DNA of 64,000 bases from Muribaculaceae bacterium (lineage in GTDB: Bacteria > Bacteroidota > Bacteroidia > Bacteroidales > Muribaculaceae). A program made the position numbers and the translations under genes. The stretch lies in assembly GCA_022509105.1 (NCBI GenBank), contig JAFLTV010000005.1:1-64000 (forward strand). Reading direction: 5' to 3'. Under the pieces are notes generated by a model. That model was not told the DNA's origin. It saw nothing but the letters and a program-made list of their open reading frames with translations, and did not search any database. Position 1 is the stretch's first letter. Each line of letters starts with the position of its first letter. Shown here piece by piece: positions 49,701-56,626 of the stretch.

Positions 49701-49902
49701 CGGTTGTGCAACCCGTGCTTGTTCCTTTAATAAGAATTGTCACACCGATCAGCGGTTCGCCATCTTCCGCTGAAGTCACCGTACCGGTAACTGTCAGCGA
49801 CTGTGCAGAAGCTGTTGCAATTCCCACTGTCACAAGCAGGCAGAGCAACCAACCTCGCAGCCAATGCACTTTGGTGCATTTTTCTGTCGTGAGTTTTTTC
49901 AT
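46717..49902 (-). CDS. susC: SusC-like TonB-dependent outer-membrane transporter
   Basis: 1061 residues. Signal peptide (~12-34), CarboxypepD_reg-like domain (~36-115: GTVTSAEDGEPLIGVTILIKGT), a TonB-box/plug region beginning VVVGYGTQKKKLLTG, and a 22-strand barrel ending in a terminal phenylalanine (FLFGVNLSF). No N-terminal STN domain is present, so signalling to an anti-sigma factor is not expected. With the SusD-like protein it would import large xyloglucan oligosaccharides. First gene of the leftward operon, with a -7 element and leader hairpin upstream. Confidence 0.95.
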   Translation of the reverse strand: MKKLTTEKCTKVHWLRGWLLCLLVTVGIATASAQSLTVTGTVTSAEDGEPLIGVTILIKGTSTGCTTDFDGNYSIKAQKGQTLVYSYVGYNTREIKVDRERIDVALLENDAVLDEVVVVGYGTQKKKLLTGATSQVKGDDIARLNTTSPLQALQGQMPGVSITSTSGQPGSGMKVQIRGLGTIGNSSPLYLIDGVGGDISTLNPNDIESIDVLKDAASAAIYGAQAANGVVLITTRSGKEGKAKVNYDGYFGWQTVPRYTKMLNSQEYMMIQDEQQVNSGLSPYDWSSMSSIWRTNPETGETGVIDTDWVKAMFKTPAIMQSHTIGVTGGSANSTYALSLGYLNQEGIAGGKDVSNYSRYNFRINSDHKLFNGILSVGEQVSFVYVKSTGIGVGNQYNNTLRGAFGTSPLAPIYNEAGEFNNTTGSDWYQYDGNPYGAMMVNTNNQSKNVNFNGNVYAQLEPIKNLRIRTVFGAVYSTSEYRSFTPIYSFSPYSYSDYTQVNQNMNHGLGMTWTNTISYDWSIKEHDFNALIGMEAYRYSGTYLGGGQGYLKEGFDSWRYAYLSNGTGSTLGEDNVYISGSPNDESRSVSYFARLGWNWKEKYMINFTIRDDGSSRFAKGHRFGVFPSVSAGWNISSENFMESSHTWLDFLKLRVSWGRVGNQNINNYQFLAPIKVSNTHYFFGPYWDANGNINAGYSGDLSTNWGAYPNRLSNLGLTWETSEQTNIGLDARLFSNRLAITLEYYWKNTKDWLVQAPIPATSGAEAPFINGGSVKNRGFEFNVNWNDVIGRDFSYSIGVNGGLNRNRVGAIPTEDGMIHGATNQLYDNSQEFYRAQEGHPIGYFWGYKAIGIFQNQKQINDWIAAGNGVLQDSPQPGDVIYWDVNHDGMIDESDKIDLGNGIPKFTYGININLYWKNFDLGVVGTGATGMKIVQSYRNWTNQQANYTTEILSRWTGEGTSNKIPRVTNQNINWQFSSLYLHDGDYFRISDLTIGYNFAPLINRPWCSNLRLYFQIQNLYTFTKYNGMDPEIGYGTSDWVSGVDLGFYPRSRNFLFGVNLSF

Positions 49903-49953
49903 TAGAATGAATATTTGGTTAGTTAGATAGTTCTCCTATTATAGTGGCAAGCC

Positions 49954-49983
49954 AACAGATTGAAAATCCCTCCCCAATCTGTT
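49954..49983 (-). promoter_or_regulatory. Hairpin at the start of the SusC operon leader
   Basis: Perfect 9-bp stem (AACAGATTG / CAATCTGTT) with a 12-base loop that reads GGGAGGGATTTT on the transcript. The predicted transcription start lies within a few bases of its 5' edge. Confidence 0.55.
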
Positions 49984-49990
49984 AGAAATG

Positions 49991-50024
49991 CAAATTTATA
50001 AATATTTTATTAAAATTTATCAAA
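49991..50024 (-). promoter_or_regulatory. Promoter of the SusC operon
   Basis: Minus-strand -7 TAAATTTG (49991-49998); a TTTG at 50021-50024 lies 22 bases upstream, slightly longer spacing than the optimum of about 20. Leader about 80 nt. Confidence 0.55.
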
Positions 50025-50116
50025 TTATGTGTTAAATTTACACTTAACTTAATCTATTTGCTATTTTAAAGTTTCAAAAAGGTTTCCTTATTCTTTTCTC
50101 CAATTTGAAATATTTC

Positions 50117-52606
50117 TCATTCTTTCTCAAAAAATATCTTCACCTCTTTCCCCTCAGGCAACATCAATTCGACTATACCCTCTTCTAAAACAACCTGCTC
50201 TGATTCCTCCGGCAACATCAATTCGAATATATCTTCTTCCGAATCAATTGAGTCTGATTCTTTCGGGGAGATCTTTACGGATTTTATCCCTTCCGGCACT
50301 TTTATCCTAAGCCGTTCGCGGAAGCCTCCCTTCACAACAGCCTTCACCGGCAAACCCTCAAACCATTTCAAAGAAATTTCGTTTCCTCCTCTTGTGCGGA
50401 ACCCTCTCAAAATTCCCTCATTAAGCTTATCCGGCATTGCGGGCAACAATTCGATATATCCGTCATGAGATTGAATCAGCATTTCGCTTATTCCGGCGGC
50501 TCCTCCGAAATTACCGTCGATCTGGAAAGGAGGATGAGAGCAGAAAAGATTCGGGAATGTTCCGGCACGATGGCCTCCTGTGTTTTCATCCACAGCGGGC
50601 TCTAAAAGTCCTCTGAACACTTTCCAGGCCCTGTTGCCGTCGTGAAGTCGTGCATGGAAATTGATTTTCCAGGCCCGCGACCATCCCGTGCCCTCATCGC
50701 CTCTGACGTCAAGGGTCTTTTTTGCCGCCTCCATGAGTTCGGGCGTCCTCTCCCGGGATATGCTGTAGCCCGGATATAGACCGTAAAGATGGCTCACATG
50801 ACGATGATGCGGGTCGGTCTCTTCATATTCTTCGAGCCATTCCATAAGGCGCCCCCGGCTGTCGATCTGCATCGGAGGCAGTTGTTGCAAAGCCGCTTTA
50901 AGTTTCGGTATATCCTCATCTTCCAATTGAAGAGTCTCGGCAGCCTTGATCACATTGTTCCAAAGCTCGCTTACAATCTGAGTGTCCATGGCCGGACCCA
51001 TGCAGACGCTAATTGGCGTCGTGGTGTCGCCATCCATATAAAATTCATTTTCCGGAGAAGAACTCGGAGCTGTGACAAGCCAGCCATGTTTAGGCTCGGT
51101 TATCATTGTTGAATAGAAAAACATTGCCGCGCCTTTCATCACAGGATAATATTTAGCCAGAAACTCCTCGTCGCCGGTAAAGTCATAGTGGTCCCAAAGA
51201 TGCTCACACAGCCATGCCCCCCCTGTGTTAGTCGCTCCCCATGAGGGGTCTTCTCCCGGCTCGGTATAGTTCCAGACATTTGTCATCATGTGCATCACCC
51301 ATCCCTCTGTATCCGGACCGTAGAAAGCCTTGGCAGTCCTTTCTCCGGAGGGCACGGCACGCAATGTCAGCTCTGCCAAGGGAAGAAGCAGTTCCGACAG
51401 ATTGCCTGACTCGGCGCCCCAATGGTTCATCTGCACATTGATGTTGGTGTGATAGTCTCCGTTCCAGGGAGTGCCGGGGCCGTTGGCCCACAGTCCCTGA
51501 AGATTGGGAGGCAGAAAGCCCGGAGCCGTCGAAGAAATCAGAAGATAACGCCCGTAGTTATAATATAGTCCGGCCAGCGAGCCATCGCTGTCGTCTTCTG
51601 CAAAAGCTTTTATACGCTGATCTGTCGGCAAAAATGAATTCGGATTTTTAGGCAACACCAATTCCACCCTGTTCATTAGTTCGGAATGAGCTTCTATCCC
51701 TTTACTTATGGAATAATCCGGATGGGAAAGAATCTCGTTGAGATCCTGATTAGCCTTAGCGGCATAGTTATCCGGGAAGAAATAAGTAGTTGCGGCGCTT
51801 ATTGCAATCCATGCTTCATCGGCATTGATCACCTTAACAACCGAGTCTCCCTCCATCTCGATTTTAGCGTCAGGGCCCTGGATTTTCACTCCGGCCTCCG
51901 CGCAATATTTCACGCCGTCAACTCCCGGCTGTCCGCTGTCGAGCTCTCCGAAGAGCATCAGACGTCCTGCTGCCGGCGACGCCGTCTTGCCTCTCTCGGG
52001 CCGGCTGAGTGTAAATGAAAAACTAATCATTCCCGGTTGAGATGCCGTCAGCTTTATCAACATTCCATCCTCACCGCGTGGCACGGCATATTCCCTTGTA
52101 TACGTAACGCTGTCAGGCAAAGTAAACTGTGTCCATGCCGTCCCGTCGGTTAAATCCAAAGCGCGCCTATAATCCAGAGGGTTCAAATCTTTTTCTGCAT
52201 ATTCATATCTGATATCCAGGTCACCCAGCATCTGATATGCTCCGTAAGAAAAGCCGTCGACTTTCTTTGGCACAAAATGTTCATACATCACTTTCTGCGC
52301 TTCGCGATTTTTCCCCTCTTTCAAGAGCCTTTGAATCTCGGGCAAATATTTGGTAGCCTCCGGATTCGAATAATCGAATTCGCTGCCGCTCCACATTGAG
52401 ATCTCATTTAAGACAATCTTTTCATCGCGGATGCCACCATCGGGCATCATCCCGAGGCGCCCGTCGCCCAAAGGCAAGGTCTCTTCCCATATTTTTGCCG
52501 GATTTTCATACCATAATGTCAAGTCGGGATTAATAGCAAAGTTGGCGGCTTGCAGCAATATCGGCAAACCCAGCGACAAATAAAGAAGAGTTTTTCTCAT
52601 ATCCAT
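50117..52606 (-). CDS. GH95 alpha-1,2-L-fucosidase
   Basis: 829 residues; signal peptide near the start (the ATG two codons downstream, position 52600, is an equally good start). GH95 marks: LTLWYENPAKIWEETLPLGDGRLGMM at the N-terminal beta domain (in two parts), the helical (alpha/alpha)6 barrel with the catalytic-site segment GDYHTNINVQMNHWGAE, and GATNTGGAWLCEHLWDHY. GH95 enzymes remove alpha-1,2-fucose by inversion, the linkage found on xyloglucan galactose. The C-terminus has an odd, repetitive acidic end (EEDIFELMLPEESEQVV then a second ELMLPE). Same strand as SusC but 214 bases upstream, with its own upstream region. Confidence 0.88.
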   Translation of the reverse strand: MDMRKTLLYLSLGLPILLQAANFAINPDLTLWYENPAKIWEETLPLGDGRLGMMPDGGIRDEKIVLNEISMWSGSEFDYSNPEATKYLPEIQRLLKEGKNREAQKVMYEHFVPKKVDGFSYGAYQMLGDLDIRYEYAEKDLNPLDYRRALDLTDGTAWTQFTLPDSVTYTREYAVPRGEDGMLIKLTASQPGMISFSFTLSRPERGKTASPAAGRLMLFGELDSGQPGVDGVKYCAEAGVKIQGPDAKIEMEGDSVVKVINADEAWIAISAATTYFFPDNYAAKANQDLNEILSHPDYSISKGIEAHSELMNRVELVLPKNPNSFLPTDQRIKAFAEDDSDGSLAGLYYNYGRYLLISSTAPGFLPPNLQGLWANGPGTPWNGDYHTNINVQMNHWGAESGNLSELLLPLAELTLRAVPSGERTAKAFYGPDTEGWVMHMMTNVWNYTEPGEDPSWGATNTGGAWLCEHLWDHYDFTGDEEFLAKYYPVMKGAAMFFYSTMITEPKHGWLVTAPSSSPENEFYMDGDTTTPISVCMGPAMDTQIVSELWNNVIKAAETLQLEDEDIPKLKAALQQLPPMQIDSRGRLMEWLEEYEETDPHHRHVSHLYGLYPGYSISRERTPELMEAAKKTLDVRGDEGTGWSRAWKINFHARLHDGNRAWKVFRGLLEPAVDENTGGHRAGTFPNLFCSHPPFQIDGNFGGAAGISEMLIQSHDGYIELLPAMPDKLNEGILRGFRTRGGNEISLKWFEGLPVKAVVKGGFRERLRIKVPEGIKSVKISPKESDSIDSEEDIFELMLPEESEQVVLEEGIVELMLPEGKEVKIFFEKE

Positions 52607-52621
52607 ACCTTTTATACTACG

Positions 52622-52685
52622 ATACTAATATACTAATATACTGATATACTAATATACTTTCATACTAATATACTAATATACCGTA
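52622..52685. repeat. 8-bp tandem repeat upstream of GH95
   Basis: Eight units of ATACTAAT in phase from 52622; five are exact, the third is ATACTGAT, the fifth ATACTTTC and the last ATACCGTA. The array ends 15 bases from the GH95 ATG, so it lies in the leader or promoter. Confidence 0.9.
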
Positions 52686-52724
52686 TCCTCATTCACCTTT
52701 CTAAATTACAAAAAATTACCTGAT

Positions 52725-52753
52725 TAAAAAAAGAGTCGGTTACCGCCGACTCT
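52725..52753 (-). terminator. Intrinsic terminator after fabH
   Basis: Minus strand: 8-bp stem (52732-52739 with 52746-52753) containing GAGTCGG/CCGACTC, then an unbroken run of seven T. It begins immediately after the fabH stop and marks the edge between core operon and polysaccharide locus. Confidence 0.92.
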
Positions 52754-53812
52754 CTATTTCTTATTTTCTTTTGCTCTTTTCTTCTCTTCCTCTTTGTCTC
52801 GCTTAATCTGTTCTTTAGTGGGTTTTGTGTCAAAAGCCCATATCAGATACATGGCGCCCCATGTGAACCCGGCGCCGAAGGCCGTCAGGAGAATCTTGTC
52901 GCCCTTCTTCAGCTTATATTTGTAATCGTCAAGACAGAGCGGAATAGAAGCCGCCGATGTGTTGCCGTAGCTCTGAATATCCACAAGCACTTTCTCTTCG
53001 GCTATTTTTGTTCTTCCGGCAACAGCTTCAATAATCCTGAGGTTGGCCTGATGGGGCACCAGCCAATCCACCTCTTCAATCGTCAGATTATTACGCTTCA
53101 TCACTGACAAAGTGGAGCTAAGCATATCCCTGACAGCATTCTTATATACCGTGCGGCCATCCTGATAAACGAAGTGCTCACGGTTAGCCACTGTTTCCAG
53201 GGAAGCGGGTTTAGCCGAGCCTCCGGCTTTCATAAGCAAATGGGGAAGGCCCTCTCCGTCAACATGGAATTCGCCGTCAATCACTCCTACAGGCTCATCA
53301 GTGGGTTCCATCAAGACAGCTGCTGCAGCGTCGCCGAAAAGCGGACAAGTGGCACGGTCTTTATAGTCTACCATGCTTGTCATCTTCTCAGCACACACCA
53401 CTATCACTTTCTTATAAATTCCCGACTGGATATAAGCCCGGGCAGCCTGCACGGCCACTATAAATCCGGCGCATGCGGCCTGGATATCGTAGGCATAACA
53501 GTTATTGAGCTTGCAATCATGGGCTATGATTGAAGCTGTCGAGGGAAACCGGTAGTCCGGATTCGATGTAGCACAAATCAGCAGTTCGATTTCTTCGGGC
53601 TGTGTGGAGGTGTCGGCCAACAGCTTTTCCACAGACCTTGCACCAAGATAGCTCGAGCCCTTAGTGTCATCTTTCAAGACACGTCTTTCCTTGATACCTA
53701 CGCGAGTAGTTATCCATTCATCGTTGGTGTCAACCATTTTCGACAACATGTCGTTGTCGAGAATGTCGTCAGGCACGAAAGAGGCGATTCCGCTAATCTT
53801 TGCGTTCAGCAT
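52754..53812 (-). CDS. fabH: 3-oxoacyl-[acyl-carrier-protein] synthase III
   Basis: 352 residues. KAS III triad C114 (QAACAGF), H254 (VPHQANLRI) and N284 (YGNTSAAS). It starts fatty-acid elongation by condensing acetyl- or branched acyl-CoA with malonyl-ACP. The final ~20 residues are a lysine/glutamate-rich tail (KEEEKKRAKENKK) beyond the usual length of ~330. Third gene of the YceD-L32-FabH run, a conserved bacterial order, closed by a strong terminator. Confidence 0.94.
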   Translation of the reverse strand: MLNAKISGIASFVPDDILDNDMLSKMVDTNDEWITTRVGIKERRVLKDDTKGSSYLGARSVEKLLADTSTQPEEIELLICATSNPDYRFPSTASIIAHDCKLNNCYAYDIQAACAGFIVAVQAARAYIQSGIYKKVIVVCAEKMTSMVDYKDRATCPLFGDAAAAVLMEPTDEPVGVIDGEFHVDGEGLPHLLMKAGGSAKPASLETVANREHFVYQDGRTVYKNAVRDMLSSTLSVMKRNNLTIEEVDWLVPHQANLRIIEAVAGRTKIAEEKVLVDIQSYGNTSAASIPLCLDDYKYKLKKGDKILLTAFGAGFTWGAMYLIWAFDTKPTKEQIKRDKEEEKKRAKENKK

Positions 53813-53837
53813 GCGTCAGTCAGTATGTATCTTCCTA

Positions 53838-54020
53838 TTAAGCTTTAACTTTGTCGAGCACCTGTTTGCCGCGATAATATCCACATTCGCCGCAAATTGT
53901 GTGCCATACGTGCCATGCTCCGCAATTCGGGCAGATGGCTATTGTCGGGATAAGAGCCATGTCGTGGGTGCGACGTTTCGCTGTACGGGTATGGGATTGT
54001 CTACGTTTGGGATGTGCCAT
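53838..54020 (-). CDS. rpmF: 50S ribosomal protein L32
   Basis: 60 residues, MAHPKRRQSHTRTAKRRTH at the start. It has a four-cysteine zinc ribbon, C30-x2-C33 and C43-x2-C46, so this is the zinc-binding (C+) form. Lies between yceD and fabH as in many bacteria. Confidence 0.97.
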   Translation of the reverse strand: MAHPKRRQSHTRTAKRRTHDMALIPTIAICPNCGAWHVWHTICGECGYYRGKQVLDKVKA

Positions 54021-54091
54021 TTTCTATTCTGATTTTTTAGTTATGACGCGTATTTTTTTCTACGTATCTTGTTGTTATTATTGTTTCTTTA

Positions 54092-54622
54092 TTAATCTTC
54101 GTCGGAGACGTTGCCGTTTTCATATTCAGAATCGACTTCGTCAAGAGCGGCCTCAACCTCTTCATCTCCTGTTGAGCGATGTTTATGCAATGCCTGCAAC
54201 ATGGCGCGGTTGCATTTGCCCATCGGGTGAACGTGGCGGATAGGTATGGTGAGAACTATCGTGTCATATAGCATATAGGCCACATTCAGATAGCTGTCGG
54301 AATAAGGGATCACAAGCAGGTCGTCTGACTCGTCGTTGTAATCATCACCATATTTCACGGTGATGTGGTAGGTGGTGTCAACCTCGTGATCTATGGGGTC
54401 AAGGCAGCGGTCGCAAGGAATCTTCAAGCCTCCTTTGCATGTGAATGTGCAGTCGTAGGTCCCGTTCTTCTTCACGAGATCCATGTGGACTTTCACATCA
54501 GAAGAGATCACATCGGGATTCTCCATGTTCTTGAAAAACTCTGTGCCACACTCGAAGTCCTGCTCATGACGGCCATCTGCCATCGAAGCAAGCTGTATTT
54601 TATAAGGTGCGAATTTTCCCAC
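54092..54622 (-). CDS. yceD: YceD/DUF177 family protein
   Basis: 176 residues. DUF177 core CKGGLKIPCDRCLDPIDHEV at residues ~60-80 and a C-terminal acidic tail (TGDEEVEAALDEVDSEYE). The family is nearly always next to rpmF and, in bacteria and plants, is linked to 23S rRNA processing. Its ATG lies only 22 bases after the 3' end of tRNA-Arg, with no promoter between, so transcription probably reads through the tRNA. Confidence 0.88.
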   Translation of the reverse strand: MGKFAPYKIQLASMADGRHEQDFECGTEFFKNMENPDVISSDVKVHMDLVKKNGTYDCTFTCKGGLKIPCDRCLDPIDHEVDTTYHITVKYGDDYNDESDDLLVIPYSDSYLNVAYMLYDTIVLTIPIRHVHPMGKCNRAMLQALHKHRSTGDEEVEAALDEVDSEYENGNVSDED

Positions 54623-54644
54623 TTTCCTTATTTTTGTTGATTTG

Positions 54645-54716
54645 TACCTCCGAGGAGAATCGAACTCCTATCTAAAGTTTAGGAAACTTCTATTCTATCC
54701 GTTGAACTACAGAGGC
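54645..54716 (-). tRNA. tRNA-Arg (anticodon CCT)
   Basis: 72 nt cloverleaf on the minus strand. Acceptor GCCTCTG/CGGAGGT (first pair G-U), anticodon stem GAAGT/ACTTT with loop TTCCTAA (CCT, reads AGG), T-arm AGGAG-TTCGATT-CTCCT, discriminator A. No encoded CCA. Confidence 0.93.
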
Positions 54717-54767
54717 ATAATGTTGCGACAACTCGCGCCCTTTTGGCATGAGGGCACGTCAGCGGTG

Positions 54768-54799
54768 CAAAATTAGATAAAAAAAAGATTTTATGCAAA
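54768..54799 (-). promoter_or_regulatory. Promoter of tRNA-Arg and probably yceD-rpmF-fabH
   Basis: Minus-strand -33 TTTG (54796-54799), exactly 20 bases, -7 TAATTTTG (54768-54775): full consensus. Confidence 0.85.
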
Positions 54800-54839
54800 A
54801 AATATTTCCCTATCTCGTTTTGTGACTATTTGTTCTCAA

Positions 54840-55724
54840 TTATTTGAGCCGCAAAACAGTGCCGGGCCGGTCTTTCGCTTTCCTGTTTAACGCTTTCAAT
54901 GCTTTCAGGGTCATCCCGTAGCGCTGGGATATGGTGCGCATGCTTTCTCCGTCGCCTATCGTGGTCTGATATTCACCGTCTGCCGCCTCTTCATTCTTGG
55001 GCTGAAGATAGATCTCCTCCCACTCCTCTATCCTTCCGCTTTTCGGGGCATCATTATATTTCTTCAATGTTTTCTCCTTGATGCCGAATTCCATGGAAAG
55101 AGACTTATAGGTGTCGCCGGGCAGAGCCACCACATAATATAAACCGTTGTTCTTCCTTATCCTGTGGGTGGAGGCAAGAATATCCTGGATAAATTCCGCA
55201 TTTTCATCCGGAGTGAGTGAAAATGTGTCATAATTATATAGTCCGTATCTTTCTATAATGGTGATGAGCCTGGCGGCATAGTTGGGATCTGTGGCATAGC
55301 CACAGCTTTTCAAGCCTGCGGCCCATCCTTTATAATCGGTGATATCCAGCAAAAACAGGGGCTCATAACGTTTCCTTTTCAGAAACAGCGAATGGTCTCT
55401 ATAGCTTTCCGCAGCAGTGTTATAGACCCGGAAACATTCGTCGGGAGCATCATCGTCTCTATACATTGCGGCTCCCTTCCATTCCTTATGGCATTTTATT
55501 CCGAAATGGTTGTTGCCCTGGGTGGCCAATGTGCTCCTGCCGGCCGAACTTTCCAGAATCCCTTGTGCCAGGGTGATGGAAGCCGGTATCCCGAACTCCT
55601 GCTGCTGCTCTATGGCCATCTCATAATATCGGTTGATGTAATCGTCATATACATCTCCGCGTATATTGAAGACCGTAAGAATCAATCCACATATTAAAAG
55701 CCATCGTCTGTTATTACCATCCAT
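54840..55724 (-). CDS. Glucosaminidase with two LysM domains
   Basis: 294 residues. A signal peptide or anchor covers ~6-23. The glucosaminidase (FlgJ/AtlA-type) domain runs ~27-185 with ITLAQGILESSAGRSTLA, where the Glu after GIL is the likely acid, and NNHFGIKCH and GWAAGLKSCGYATDPNYA. Two LysM motifs follow: YYVVALPGDTYKSLSMEFG (~195-240) and TTIGDGESMRTISQRYG (~250-293). It cuts N-acetylglucosaminyl bonds in peptidoglycan, in the periplasm. A perfect -7 element ends 5 bases before the ATG, so the transcript seems leaderless. Confidence 0.9.
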   Translation of the reverse strand: MDGNNRRWLLICGLILTVFNIRGDVYDDYINRYYEMAIEQQQEFGIPASITLAQGILESSAGRSTLATQGNNHFGIKCHKEWKGAAMYRDDDAPDECFRVYNTAAESYRDHSLFLKRKRYEPLFLLDITDYKGWAAGLKSCGYATDPNYAARLITIIERYGLYNYDTFSLTPDENAEFIQDILASTHRIRKNNGLYYVVALPGDTYKSLSMEFGIKEKTLKKYNDAPKSGRIEEWEEIYLQPKNEEAADGEYQTTIGDGESMRTISQRYGMTLKALKALNRKAKDRPGTVLRLK

Positions 55725-55728
55725 ATCG

Positions 55729-55762
55729 CAAAGTTAGCCTGAGTTTAAAAAGAAAACTCAAA
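55729..55762 (-). promoter_or_regulatory. Promoter of the glucosaminidase gene
   Basis: Minus-strand -7 TAACTTTG (55729-55736) and TTTG (55759-55762), 22 bases apart. The expected start of transcription coincides with the ATG at 55724. Confidence 0.65.
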
Positions 55763-55771
55763 AACTTTTCT

Positions 55772-55779
55772 TAAATTTG
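55772..55779 (+). promoter_or_regulatory. -7 element of the cytidine deaminase gene
   Basis: TAAATTTG on the plus strand. Transcription would start near 55784, leaving a leader of about 26 nt to the ATG at 55810 and excluding the in-frame TTG at 55777 as start. Shares its upstream region with the divergent glucosaminidase promoter. Confidence 0.55.
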
Positions 55780-55809
55780 CCTGCAAAGATACAAAAAACA
55801 ATTTTTGCC

Positions 55810-56301
55810 ATGAAACAACTCGAAATCAAGACTCTGATAAAGGAGTGTGAATATTCCGAACTTCCGGAATCTGACCGCCGGCTTGTTGACGAAGCAAAAG
55901 AAGCGACAAGACGCGCCTACGCTCCATTCTCAAAATATCATGTCGGAGCGGCTCTGTTGATGGACAATGGAAAAATCGTCACGGGGAGCAATCAGGAAAA
56001 TGCCGCCTATCCTTCAGGGCTTTGTGCTGAAAGAACAGCTGTTTTCTACGCTTCTTCATCCTATCCGGGAGTGGCAGTCAGGAAAATTGCCATTGCCGCA
56101 TGGCAGAAGCCGGCCGATGATTTAGACCCGGAGGCCGGATTCCAGGCCCATCCTGTATCACCTTGCGGAGGCTGCAGGCAGGCTCTAATAGAATATGAGC
56201 ATCTTTACGGGAATATAGAGGTTATTCTCTACGGACGGGAAAAAACCTTTATCCTTCCCTCGGTTGCAAGTCTGCTCCCGTTCGGATTCACAGATTTCTA
56301 A
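55810..56301 (+). CDS. cdd: Cytidine deaminase
   Basis: 163 residues from the chosen ATG. Zinc and catalytic residues C72-A-E74 (GLCAERTAVF) and C119-x2-C122 (SPCGGCRQAL), with the substrate-binding YHVGAALLMDNGKIVTGSNQENAAYPSG before them. Homotetrameric cytidine deaminases turn (deoxy)cytidine into (deoxy)uridine in pyrimidine salvage. Length slightly above the usual ~135 because of an insert (QKPADDLDPEAGFQA) before the second zinc motif. An earlier in-frame TTG lies inside the promoter and was rejected. Confidence 0.93.
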   Translation: MKQLEIKTLIKECEYSELPESDRRLVDEAKEATRRAYAPFSKYHVGAALLMDNGKIVTGSNQENAAYPSGLCAERTAVFYASSSYPGVAVRKIAIAAWQKPADDLDPEAGFQAHPVSPCGGCRQALIEYEHLYGNIEVILYGREKTFILPSVASLLPFGFTDF

Positions 56302-56356
56302 TTCTCATTTTTGGAATCTTCCGACAAAGATTCCTATAATAAGAACCCTTCTTAAA

Positions 56357-56398
56357 GAGAAAACCCCGGACAGTTTCGTGATGATTCTGATCCGGGGT
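56357..56398 (-). terminator. Intrinsic terminator of the small RNA
   Basis: Minus strand: ACCCCGGA/TCCGGGGT 8-bp stem (56363-56370 with 56391-56398), extended by CAG/CTG after one bulge, followed by TTTTCTCTTT. Confidence 0.85.
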
Positions 56399-56487
56399 AA
56401 TGTCCTCGTGCGGGCCCTCACGGGCTAATTATTAAGTTAAAATTGGTTAGGACTCTGAAACCAATAAAACGTAGCAGATAATATGAT
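56357..56487 (-). ncRNA. Small RNA candidate with pseudoknot and own terminator
   Basis: About 130 nt on the minus strand. It has a promoter element (56493-56500), a first hairpin ATTGGTT/AACCAAT (56442-56448 with 56459-56465), a short GCCC-GTGA-GGGC hairpin (56414-56425), and a strong terminal hairpin with T run. The first hairpin loop carries GTCCT (56449-56453), which is complementary to AGGAC (56402-56406) just before the terminator, making an H-type-like pseudoknot. The next leftward sequence is the convergent cdd gene, so this is not a riboswitch leader. No family recognised with certainty; one of the Bacteroidales RNA families, including a 6S-type RNA, is possible. Confidence 0.6.
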
Positions 56488-56492
56488 TGATG

Positions 56493-56500
56493 CAAAATTA
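56493..56500 (-). promoter_or_regulatory. -7 element of the small RNA
   Basis: TAATTTTG on the minus strand. A TTTG lies 24 bases upstream, further than the usual spacing, so the match is partial. Confidence 0.5.
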
Positions 56501-56626
56501 GAAATTTTTCTAATTATTTTTTCCCAAAGTAAACGCCGTTGGTTTTTTTGGTAAACTATTGCTATGTTCTTTCTATTGATTATCAGAATTTTAACAAAAT
56601 ACAAATATAAATATTTGGTAAATCTT

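Larger units (their letters stand above)
56302..56626. other. 325-base intergenic region holding the small-RNA candidate
   Basis: No protein frame. Contains the ncRNA candidate (56357-56487), its -7 element and terminator, all on the minus strand; the remaining bases 56501-56626 are AT-rich upstream sequence behind the stop of the 56627 gene. Confidence 0.6.

Noticed and set aside
52622-52685. CRISPR-like array
   Set aside because: The units are 8 bp and contiguous with no spacers, so it is a simple tandem repeat.
55777-55809. TTG start for cytidine deaminase
   Set aside because: It lies within the TAAATTTG promoter box; the ATG at 55810 begins the family-like sequence.
56357-56487. Riboswitch upstream of a gene
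   Set aside because: Transcription runs away from the neighbouring lipoprotein gene and ends at a terminator facing the convergent cdd gene, so no coding region is downstream.
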